NCBI GenBank assembly: GCA_021777365.1
Contig: JAJYDP010000065.1
Span: forward strand, 5,551-13,119
Reading direction: 5' to 3'
Length of the DNA: 7,569 nucleotides
From: Chloroflexota bacterium
GTDB lineage: Bacteria; Chloroflexota; Limnocylindria; Limnocylindrales; CSP1-4
The notes beneath the pieces were generated by a model. That model was not told where the DNA came from. It ran no database searches and saw nothing but the letters and a program-made list of their open reading frames with translations. Numbering within the stretch: the stretch's first letter is position 1; every line of letters begins with the position of its first letter. Of this stretch, positions 1 to 5,704 are shown one piece after another. Both the position numbers and the translations under genes were made by a program.

Positions 1-1
1 C

Positions 2-592
2 CCCTGGCTGCACGTCATCACCGGCTGCATGTCGTCCGGCAAGACGGACGAGCTGCTGCGCCTCCTCCGCCGCGCCGAGATCGCACGGCGGCGGGTCCTG
101 CTGGTCCGGCCCGACATCGACGTGCGCACCCCGCCGGAGTTCGCGGAGAGCCGCAGCCACGCGCGGTTCCCGTCCACGCTCGTCCCGCGCAGCGACCCCG
201 GGATGATCCTGACACTCGCTCGCGAGCGGGATGCCGACCTGGTGGGGATCGAGGAGGCGGAGTTCTTCGAGCCCGGGATCGTCGAGACGGTGCAGACGCT
301 GCGGGCGACCGGTCGGCACGTCATCGCCACCGGGCTGAACCTCGATTTCGCCGGGCGACCCTTCAACTCGATGCCGACGCTGATGGCGCTGGCGGACGAG
401 GTGACGACGCTCACGGCGATCTGCGTGGTCTGCGGCGACACCGCCACGCGCACGCAGCGGCTGGTGAACGGGCAGCCCGCGGCGAGCGACGACCCCCTGA
501 TCGTGGTCGGCGGGTTCGAGCGGGCGGCGGTCGAGACCTACGAGGCGCGGTGCATCCGCCATCACGAGGTGGGAGCGCCGCGCAGCGGCTGA
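2..592 (+). CDS. tdk: Thymidine kinase, 5' end cut by window edge
   Basis: Phosphorylates thymidine to dTMP with ATP in the cytoplasmic nucleoside salvage pathway. The reading frame is open from base 2, and the residues before the first ATG at 29 (PWLHVITGC) already belong to the conserved N-terminus. That ATG is the Met inside the P-loop GCMSSGKT, so the true start lies a few codons left of the window. Other type II thymidine kinase marks follow in order: the catalytic Glu region IEEAEFFE (usually DEAQF), the TGLNLDFAGRPF segment that precedes the lasso loop, and the zinc ribbon with CVVC and a second pair reduced to Cys-x2-His (RCIRHHEV). The substrate-binding stretch IVVGGFERAAVETYEARC is near the C-terminus. 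The 196 visible residues fit the usual 190-215. A small gap separates it from the downstream oxidoreductase, with no obvious functional link. The family call is very secure. Confidence 0.95.
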   Translation, partial: PWLHVITGCMSSGKTDELLRLLRRAEIARRRVLLVRPDIDVRTPPEFAESRSHARFPSTLVPRSDPGMILTLARERDADLVGIEEAEFFEPGIVETVQTLRATGRHVIATGLNLDFAGRPFNSMPTLMALADEVTTLTAICVVCGDTATRTQRLVNGQPAASDDPLIVVGGFERAAVETYEARCIRHHEVGAPRSG

Positions 593-605
593 CCCGGGCC
601 GGGGG

Positions 606-625
606 CCGTGCGCCTCGGAGCACGG
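606..625 (+). terminator. Short inverted repeat after tdk, weak terminator candidate
   Basis: CCGTGC at 606-611 pairs with GCACGG at 620-625 around an 8-base loop, 14 bases past the thymidine kinase stop. There is no T-run after it, so it is at best a weak or factor-assisted terminator. In sequence this rich in G and C, a 6-bp stem can arise by chance. Confidence 0.25.
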
Positions 626-653
626 AGCGCGCCCGCGACACGACGACGACAGC

Positions 654-658
654 GGAGG
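654..658 (+). promoter_or_regulatory. Shine-Dalgarno GGAGG deciding the oxidoreductase start
   Basis: GGAGG lies 5 bases before ATG 664 and only 2 bases before the in-frame GTG at 661. The spacing favours ATG 664 as the start of the luciferase-like gene. Confidence 0.7.
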
Positions 659-663
659 GTGTG

Positions 664-1557
664 ATGCAGGTCGGTCTCCTGATCCCGCAGGGCTGGAAGC
701 ACGAGTACGACGGCTGGGATGCCGCGGCGGCGTGGGCGCGCACCCTGGCGCTGGCCCGACAGGCCGAGTCGCTCGGGTTCGAGTCGGAGTGGGTCTTCGA
801 TCACTTCCACACCACCCCGGATACGACCGACGAGATCACCTTCGAGTCGTTCACCACGCTCACCGCCATGGCGGGCGTGACCTCGCGCGTCCGGCTCGGC
901 CACATGGTGATCTGCGCCGGGTACCGCAACCCGGCACTGGTGGCCAAGCTCGCCTCGACGCTCGACGTGGCCAGCGCCGGCCGGTTCGAGCTGGGGATCG
1001 GCGGCGGGTGGAAGGAGGACGAGTGGCTGGCCTACGGCTACGGGTTCCCCTCCACGTCCGAACGGCTGGGGGCGCTGGGAGACGCCCTGGAAGTGATCAC
1101 CCACATGCTCGCCCCCGGTCGGGCCACCTACGAGGGACGCTTCGCCAGCGTGCGCGGCGCGGTGAACGTGCCGAAGGGGATCCAGCAGCCGCGCCCGCCG
1201 ATCATCGTGGGCGGCAACGGCCCGCAGGTCACCTGGCGGCTGGCGGCACGCTTCGCCGACGAGCTCAACGTCGTCTTCCTCTCGCCGGAGCGGATCGCCG
1301 AGTCGCTGCCGGTGATCCGGGCGCGCTGCGAGGAGATCGGCCGCGACCCGGCGACACTGCGGCTCTCCGTGTACGCCCGCGACGAGGAGATGCGCGAGCC
1401 CGGCCAGGCGCGTGTCGACCTGGTCGGACGGTACGCCAGTCTCGGCATCGCCCGCCTGGTCGCGTTCCCGACGCGGTGGGGACCGACCGAGGAGGCGCAG
1501 GCCCGCTTCGCGGAGGACTGCGTGGCGGCCGGCATCCCGCCGGCACGGGGGCTGTAG
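664..1557 (+). CDS. Luciferase-like (LLM class) monooxygenase, probably F420-dependent
   Basis: A 297-residue TIM-barrel oxidoreductase of the bacterial luciferase-like family, which uses reduced F420 or FMN for hydride transfer. The N-terminal strand MQVGLLIPQG starts the barrel. The family signatures are LARQAESLGFESEWVFDHF (about residues 29-47), RVRLGHMVICAGYRNP (75-90), LASTLDVASAGRFELGIGGG (96-115) with the usual WKEDEW after it, and PPIIVGGNGP (178-187), the classic cofactor phosphate-binding strand. Length is normal for the family, about 280-340. ATG 664 is chosen over GTG 661 because of the GGAGG spacing. The frame stays open upstream to 550, but that part overlaps tdk and has no family similarity. 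The sequence resembles the F420-dependent subfamily that includes mycobacterial Rv1855c, but I place this from memory. The substrate is unknown, and FMN rather than F420 remains possible. The next gene is also a flavin-type oxidoreductase. Confidence 0.9.
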   Translation: MQVGLLIPQGWKHEYDGWDAAAAWARTLALARQAESLGFESEWVFDHFHTTPDTTDEITFESFTTLTAMAGVTSRVRLGHMVICAGYRNPALVAKLASTLDVASAGRFELGIGGGWKEDEWLAYGYGFPSTSERLGALGDALEVITHMLAPGRATYEGRFASVRGAVNVPKGIQQPRPPIIVGGNGPQVTWRLAARFADELNVVFLSPERIAESLPVIRARCEEIGRDPATLRLSVYARDEEMREPGQARVDLVGRYASLGIARLVAFPTRWGPTEEAQARFAEDCVAAGIPPARGL

Positions 1558-1687
1558 CGCGCCCGGACCGACCCGGCGGCACCCACGGCGGACCGGACGG
1601 CCCGGCGTCCCGCGGAGCGGTCATGCGGCGCGGTTCCGGGCGTCCGGATGGCACTGTCCGGCCACGGAGGCGCCGCGGAGACTGGGC

Positions 1688-1697
1688 GCCACGGAGG
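1688..1697 (+). repeat. Direct repeat copy 2 carrying the nitroreductase Shine-Dalgarno (copy 1 at 1661-1670)
   Basis: GCCACGGAGG occurs at 1661-1670 and again at 1688-1697, 27 bases apart, in the 148-base gap between the monooxygenase and the nitroreductase. The second copy ends in GGAGG 8 bases before ATG 1706 and is the likely ribosome binding site. No start codon sits at a suitable distance after the first copy, so it looks like a silent duplicate. The rest of the gap holds only a weak 5-bp inverted repeat (CCGGA 1644-1648 with TCCGG 1657-1661) and no convincing promoter. Confidence 0.55.
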
Positions 1698-1705
1698 TGC
1701 GCCGT

Positions 1706-2314
1706 ATGCCGTCGACCGAACTGGTCGCCGCGTCCACGCTTGGAGTCAAATCGCTCGAGGAATGCCTGCGGACAAGGCGTTCCTGCCACGATTTCGGCTG
1801 GGATCCGCTCACCGGAGACGAGCTGCTCGGGCTCTGCTGGGCGGGCCAGGGGATCACCGGTCCCGGCGGCCAGCGCACCGCGCCGTCCGCCGGCGGGGTG
1901 CATCCGCTCGAGCTGTACGTGGTGACGGCCGCCGGGATCCTCCATTACGAGGCCGAGGCCAACCGGCTGGAGAGCGTCGGGCGTGGCGACCGCCGGCCGG
2001 CACTGTGCACCGCGGCACAATCCCAGGACGTGATCGGCCTGGCCGCGGCGACCGTGGTGATCGTCGCGGTGGAGGGGCGCATGGATCCGCGCTACGGGGC
2101 GCGGTCTCGCCACTACGAGCTGGTGGAGACCGGGCACGTCGCGCAGAACGTGCTGCTGGCGGCTACCGCCATGGGGATCTGTGCCACGCCGGTCGGTGCG
2201 CTCGACGATGCGGCCGTGCGGGATGTCCTGGACCTGCCGGCGAACCACACGCCCCTCTACCTCGTCGCGGTGGGCCACCACACCGACCGGCCGCACATCG
2301 CCGGATCGCGCTGA
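1706..2314 (+). CDS. Nitroreductase-family protein, SagB-like
   Basis: A compact 202-residue FMN-dependent oxidoreductase of the nitroreductase superfamily, closest by eye to the SagB/ThcOx branch. SLEECLRTRRSCHDF (about residues 16-30) is the first FMN-phosphate contact; the usual pattern is RRSxRxF, so a His replaces the second Arg. RTAPSAGGVHPLELYVV (57-73) is the PSAGG signature of SagB-type proteins. HVAQNVLLAATAMGICATPVGAL (144-166) is the central helix plus cofactor loop, and PLYLVAVGH (183-191) is the final strand. The start is ATG 1706, with GGAGG 8 bases upstream. An in-frame GTG at 1697 overlaps that site and is less likely. SagB enzymes oxidise azolines in thiazole/oxazole-modified peptide clusters, but no YcaO cyclodehydratase or precursor peptide is visible here. 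Stand-alone members of this branch are common and mostly uncharacterised. The family is secure; the substrate is unknown. Confidence 0.88.
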   Translation: MPSTELVAASTLGVKSLEECLRTRRSCHDFGWDPLTGDELLGLCWAGQGITGPGGQRTAPSAGGVHPLELYVVTAAGILHYEAEANRLESVGRGDRRPALCTAAQSQDVIGLAAATVVIVAVEGRMDPRYGARSRHYELVETGHVAQNVLLAATAMGICATPVGALDDAAVRDVLDLPANHTPLYLVAVGHHTDRPHIAGSR

Positions 2315-2349
2315 CCGGCGCCACTGACGCGAGGCCGGCGCCCACCGGA

Positions 2350-2373
2350 GCCCGGTCGGGACCCGGACCGGGC
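2350..2373 (+). terminator. GC-rich hairpin between nitroreductase and transporter
   Basis: GCCCGGTC at 2350-2357 and GACCGGGC at 2366-2373 form a perfect 8-bp stem with an 8-base loop, 36 bases after the nitroreductase stop. Two further GGCGCC palindromes (2317-2322 and 2337-2342) could pair with each other just upstream. No T-run follows, so this would be a hairpin-only terminator or a regulatory structure ahead of the transporter promoter. Confidence 0.4.
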
Positions 2374-2403
2374 GCTCGGCCGGCGGACGCCGCGCGGGCC
2401 CCG

Positions 2404-2409
2404 TAGCAT
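2404..2409 (+). promoter_or_regulatory. -10 box TAGCAT of a leaderless transporter promoter
   Basis: TAGCAT fits the TANNNT -10 pattern and ends 8 bases before ATG 2418, so transcription would begin at or next to the start codon. No Shine-Dalgarno is present before the ATG, which agrees with a leaderless message. No clear -35 TTGAC-like hexamer is visible near 2381. Confidence 0.5.
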
Positions 2410-2417
2410 GGCGATTC

Positions 2418-3695
2418 ATGCCCGCACCCCGGTCTGACCCTTCCTATCGCGCGCTCCTCGCCGTGCCGTCGCTGGCCAGGATCATCGCGGGCATGCAGAT
2501 CGCCCGGATCGCCCAGTCGATGGTCGGGGTGGCGATCGTGCTCTTCACCCTGACCGCCTACCACTCCGCGGAGCTGGCCGGTGCCGTGACGTTCGTGGCG
2601 ATCGTGCCGGGCATGCTCGTGAGCCCCGTCGCCGGCGCCCTGCTCGACCGGCACGGACGGGCCCGGCTGGTGCTGCTCGACTACGCGGTGGCCGGCGCCT
2701 CGCTCGCCCTCATCGGCGGGCTCGCCCTCGCCGGCGCCCTCCCCGTCTGGGCTCTCCTCCTGATCGCCGGCGTCTCGTCGCTCACCGCGCCGCTGAGCAG
2801 CACCGGGCTCCGCAGCCTCTTCCCACTGCTCGTGCCGGTGCCGCTGTGGGAGCGGATCAACGCGGTCGACTCGATGGGGTACGTGGTGGCGACCATCGTC
2901 GGCCCGCCGCTCGCGGGCGTGGTGGTCGGCCTGTGGGGGGGTCCAGTCGCGCTGGTGACGATCGCGGTCGCCTACCTGGCCGCGGCCGTGGTGCTCATCG
3001 GGATCCCGGACCCGAGGACGGACGTCGTCTCGACGGGACGCCTCCTGGTCGACGCGTGGCAGGGCCTCGTCTACACGTGGCGCAATCCCACGCTGCGGGC
3101 TCTCGGGTTCTCCATCTCGGCGCTCAACCTGAGTGGCGGCGTGACCACCATCGTCGTCCCGCTCATCGTGCTGGACGTGCTCCACATGGGATCGGAGACG
3201 GTGGGCGGCGTCTTCGCCGTGATGGGCGTGGGCGGCGCCGTCGCGGCGCTGATCTTCGGGAGGATGAAGAGCGAGGGACTGGAGCGCCGGATGCTCGTGC
3301 TGCCGATGCTCGCGAGCGCAGCCGTCCTGCTCCTGCTCCTGCCCGGGCAGCTGGCACCGATGGCGCTGTCCATGACGCTCGTCGGCCTCCTCAACGGCCC
3401 GATGGACATCGCGCTCTTCACGCTGCGCCAGCGTCGGACCGACCCGGCATGGATGGGCCGCGCGTTCGCGGTCTCGATGAACTTCAACTTCGCCGGGTTC
3501 CCCATCGGGTCCGCGATCGCCGGCTGGCTCGCCTCCCGCACGATCGAGGGCGCCATCCTGTTCGGGGCGGGCGCGTGCGTGCTGGCCGCCGTGATCGCCG
3601 CCCGGGGGATCCCCGCGGCGGCGGGCGAGGGCCCGACGATCGCCGACGCCGCGACGCTGGGGGTCCCGCGCGAGGGCGCCGGCGCCGCGAAGTAA
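2418..3695 (+). CDS. Major facilitator superfamily transporter (12 TM)
   Basis: A 425-residue integral inner-membrane protein with about twelve hydrophobic helices in two bundles of six, at about residues 22-46, 53-75, 85-105, 107-128, 152-174, 176-197, then 228-254, 262-283, 290-309, 312-335, 348-372 and 376-397. A charged central loop lies at 198-226. The MFS motif A is clear between helices 2 and 3 as GALLDRHGRARL (73-84), and the start of the second bundle has the related but weaker FGRMKSEGLERR (280-291). The layout resembles the MFS_3 or enterobactin-exporter-like drug and siderophore efflux branch, driven by proton exchange, but the cargo cannot be read from sequence. The start is ATG 2418; an ATG at 2408 is out of frame and sits in the probable -10 box. 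The last 28 residues are a hydrophilic tail rich in Ala, Gly and Pro. It is flanked by its own promoter and that of the heme operon, so it is likely a single-gene unit. Confidence 0.92.
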   Translation: MPAPRSDPSYRALLAVPSLARIIAGMQIARIAQSMVGVAIVLFTLTAYHSAELAGAVTFVAIVPGMLVSPVAGALLDRHGRARLVLLDYAVAGASLALIGGLALAGALPVWALLLIAGVSSLTAPLSSTGLRSLFPLLVPVPLWERINAVDSMGYVVATIVGPPLAGVVVGLWGGPVALVTIAVAYLAAAVVLIGIPDPRTDVVSTGRLLVDAWQGLVYTWRNPTLRALGFSISALNLSGGVTTIVVPLIVLDVLHMGSETVGGVFAVMGVGGAVAALIFGRMKSEGLERRMLVLPMLASAAVLLLLLPGQLAPMALSMTLVGLLNGPMDIALFTLRQRRTDPAWMGRAFAVSMNFNFAGFPIGSAIAGWLASRTIEGAILFGAGACVLAAVIAARGIPAAAGEGPTIADAATLGVPREGAGAAK

Positions 3696-3766
3696 GGACG
3701 GCAGAGGGGACGTGCCGCCCCGGAACAGGGCGCGCGACAGGTACGCGCAGGTTCTGACAGATTTGG

Positions 3767-3772
3767 TAAGGT
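3767..3772 (+). promoter_or_regulatory. -10 box TAAGGT of the heme operon, leaderless start
   Basis: TAAGGT ends 7 bases before ATG 3780. It lies in an AT-rich patch (about 3752-3774) that stands out from its surroundings, the usual mark of a promoter in high-GC genomes. There is no Shine-Dalgarno before the ATG, so a leaderless message is likely. CTGACA at 3754-3759 resembles a -35 hexamer but is only 7 bases from the -10, so it may instead be an operator half or chance. The preceding bases 3696-3751 show no gene and no strong terminator. Confidence 0.6.
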
Positions 3773-3779
3773 TCGGCCC

Positions 3780-4484
3780 ATGCAGGAAGGTGGCCCCCGG
3801 ACCGCGCCGCGTGCGGCGGGCGCAGGCGGCGACGACTGGATCGCGCTGGGGGCCGCGAGCGCGCTGCTGGGGGTCAGCGCAGCGACCCTGCGACGCTGGT
3901 CGGACGCCGGCCGGATCCCCGTGTTCACCACACCCGGAGGACACCGCCGCTATTCCCGGCGTGCGCTGGCCGCCCTGATCCCGTCGCGTCATCCCGACCG
4001 CGCGTCGCTCGCGCAGCTCGGAGCGTCGAGCGACCGCATCGTGCGCGCCTACCGCCGGGGCGGCGGGGGATCGGCCCGCAACCGCCGCGCCGACTCGCCG
4101 GAGCAGCCCTGGTTCGGCCGTCTCGGCGAGACGGAGCTGGCGGAGTTCCGCCGGCGCGGGCAGGCCATCGTCGCCGAGCTCCTGCTCCAGCTGGAGGACG
4201 GCCCCGACGCCGCGGAGCACCTCGCCCGGGCCGCCGCACTTGCGGCGGACCACGGCCGGCGCATGGGGCTCCTCGGGTGTTCCGCGGTCGACGCGGTGGA
4301 GACCTTCCTGCAGTTCCGGGCGCCCTTCCTGGGGGAACTGCTGCGCCTCGCCGCGCGCCACGGCCTGGACACGCACGAGGTGGCCGCGCTCGTGACGAAC
4401 GTGGAGCGCGCGCTGGACCGCCTGCTGGTGGCGACCGTCGAGGGTCACGCCAGCGCGGCGGCCGGGGGCGAGACTGGGCGATGA
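3780..4484 (+). CDS. MerR-like helix-turn-helix regulator with helical C-terminal domain, first gene of heme operon
   Basis: A 234-residue predicted cytoplasmic DNA-binding protein. Residues 20-67 form a MerR/excisionase-type winged helix: IALGAASALLGVSAATLRRW, then SDAGRIPVF and the wing TPGGHRRYSRRAL. A low-complexity Arg/Gly/Ser linker follows at about 85-110. Residues 113-223 look fully alpha-helical (GETELAEFRRRGQAIVAELL, then DAVETFLQFRAPFLGELLRL and VTNVERALDRLLVATVEGH). This is unlike the short coiled coil or metal-binding loop of classical MerR proteins. It somewhat recalls the helical N-terminal bundles of RsbRD or PucR-type regulators. The only Cys visible in this domain is C167, so a multi-Cys metal site is unlikely. 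The start is ATG 3780, 7 bases after a -10 box. The stop overlaps the hemA start by four bases (ATGA 4481-4484). I infer it controls this operon, perhaps in response to a heme intermediate or redox state. The DNA-binding fold is secure; the effector is unknown. Confidence 0.85.
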   Translation: MQEGGPRTAPRAAGAGGDDWIALGAASALLGVSAATLRRWSDAGRIPVFTTPGGHRRYSRRALAALIPSRHPDRASLAQLGASSDRIVRAYRRGGGGSARNRRADSPEQPWFGRLGETELAEFRRRGQAIVAELLLQLEDGPDAAEHLARAAALAADHGRRMGLLGCSAVDAVETFLQFRAPFLGELLRLAARHGLDTHEVAALVTNVERALDRLLVATVEGHASAAAGGETGR

Positions 4485-5704
4485 CCACCCGCGCCCTCCC
4501 GCTCCAGGTGCTCGCCGCTCTCCCGGACGGCCACGACGCGCCCGAGCGCGCGGCGTTCGCGCAACTGGTGCGCGACCGGCTGGACGATCGCGCGCGGGCG
4601 AGCCTGCTGGTCACCTGTCACCGGGTCGAGTGGTACGCCACCGGTGCCGATGGGGCCGGCCGGGCTGTCGACCTGGAGTCCGCGGCCGTGGCCGCGGGGC
4701 TCCGGGGATTGCGTCGGCTCGAGGGCAGGGAGGCCGTGACCCACCTGCTCCGCCTGGCGGCGGGCCTCGAGAGCGCAGTGATCGGCGAGGACGAGGTCCT
4801 TCACCAGGTGCGCGGCCTGCTGGACGCGGTGCGGGCCATGCCGTCACCGGATCCCGGTCTCGTCCGCGCGCTGGAGCTCGCCATCGGCGTGGGCCGCCGC
4901 GCCAGGGCGGATCGGCCCAGGCCCCAGGAGCGGAGCATGGCCGACCGAGCGCTCGACTGGGTGGCGCCGCGGGGCGACGGGTGGGCCGGGATGCGCATCC
5001 TGGTGGTCGGCGCGGGGGTGATGGGGCGAGCGATCGCTGCCGGTGCCGCCCGGCGCGGTGCCACCGTCACGGTCACCAGCCGCGATCCGGGGCGGGCGCA
5101 TGCGGTCGCGCAGGCGGTCGGCGGTGCCTGGGGCTCGCTCGACGACGCGGCTGCGCGGGCATCCGAGGCGGACGCGGTGCTGGTCGCGCTGAGCGGGTCG
5201 TGGGACGCGCTGGCCGCGCGGTGGGAGCAGACGGCGGGGCGGGCGCCCTCCGTCGGTGCGTTCCCGCCGATCGCGGATGTCTCGTCGCCGCCGGCCGTCC
5301 CCGAGCCGGTCCGGCGGGCGCTGGGCGACCGCTTCGTGGGCGTGGACCAGCTGTTCGGGCGCCGGCGCACCGCGGTGGACGAGGCGGAGGAGGTCCGGCG
5401 CTCGTACGTGGAGCACGCGGAGCGCCTGGTGCAGGAAGCCTGCGACCAGTACGTGCGCTGGGCGGCGGCGCGTCCATCGGTGGCGACGCTGGCGGCCCTG
5501 CGGGCGACGGCCGAGCGGCAGCGTGCGCGCGAGCTGGAACGGCTCCTCCGGCGGCTGCCGGGCCTCGACGACCGGGAGCGTGCCCTGGTGGCCGGCTTCT
5601 CCGAGCAGCTTGTGGCACGCATCCTGCACCAGCCCAGCGCCCGGCTGCACGACGACGCGGACGGAACGGCCGCGGCCGCGGCCCGGCTCCTCTTCGACCT
5701 GTGA
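4481..5704 (+). CDS. hemA: Glutamyl-tRNA reductase, divergent
   Basis: Reduces glutamyl-tRNA(Glu) with NADPH to glutamate-1-semialdehyde, the first committed step of C5-pathway tetrapyrrole synthesis. The 407-residue protein has all three family domains. The catalytic N-terminal domain carries LLVTCHRVEWYA (43-53), whose Cys46 matches the thioester nucleophile of TCNR, and EAVTHLLRLAAGLESAVIGE (84-103), with His88 at the conserved active-site position. The NADP-binding Rossmann domain begins at RILVVGAGVMGRAI (172-185). The helical dimerisation tail runs from about 300 and includes RPSVATLAAL and FSEQLVARILHQP. Odd points are His47 for the usual Asn, GEDEV for GEPQI, a shortened start in which GHDAPERAAF (17-26) stands in for the usual sHrtAPv.lRE block, and a loose VSSPPAVP in place of DLAVPRD. 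ATG 4481 overlaps the upstream stop, implying coupled translation. It is divergent but all landmarks are in order, and I see no frameshift. Confidence 0.92.
   Translation: MTTRALPLQVLAALPDGHDAPERAAFAQLVRDRLDDRARASLLVTCHRVEWYATGADGAGRAVDLESAAVAAGLRGLRRLEGREAVTHLLRLAAGLESAVIGEDEVLHQVRGLLDAVRAMPSPDPGLVRALELAIGVGRRARADRPRPQERSMADRALDWVAPRGDGWAGMRILVVGAGVMGRAIAAGAARRGATVTVTSRDPGRAHAVAQAVGGAWGSLDDAAARASEADAVLVALSGSWDALAARWEQTAGRAPSVGAFPPIADVSSPPAVPEPVRRALGDRFVGVDQLFGRRRTAVDEAEEVRRSYVEHAERLVQEACDQYVRWAAARPSVATLAALRATAERQRARELERLLRRLPGLDDRERALVAGFSEQLVARILHQPSARLHDDADGTAAAAARLLFDL

Noticed and set aside
732..1925. 397-residue plus-strand frame across the monooxygenase and nitroreductase
   Set aside because: It is an out-of-frame shadow, Arg/Gly/Pro-rich, running through two genes with clear family motifs in other frames.
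1706..2314. Thiazole/oxazole-modified peptide cluster suggested by the SagB-like motif
   Set aside because: No YcaO cyclodehydratase, partner protein or Cys/Ser/Thr-rich precursor peptide is visible in the window.
3671..3690. GGCGCCGGCGCC palindrome at the end of the transporter gene as a terminator
   Set aside because: It lies within the coding sequence as Gly-Ala codons, has no loop of usable size and no T-run.
3754..3759. CTGACA as the -35 box of the heme operon promoter
   Set aside because: Only 7 bases separate it from TAAGGT, far short of the 16-18 expected, and no -10 box sits at the right distance downstream of it.
2163..4448. 761-residue open frame on the minus strand across the transporter and regulator genes
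   Set aside because: Its translation is low-complexity, rich in Arg, His, Gly and Asp with no recognisable domain. It mirrors the strong GC3 bias of the real plus-strand genes.
4630..5700. 5' extension of the hemC frame through hemA
   Set aside because: The stretch before GTG 5701 is out-of-frame hemA sequence. HemC homology begins just after 5701.
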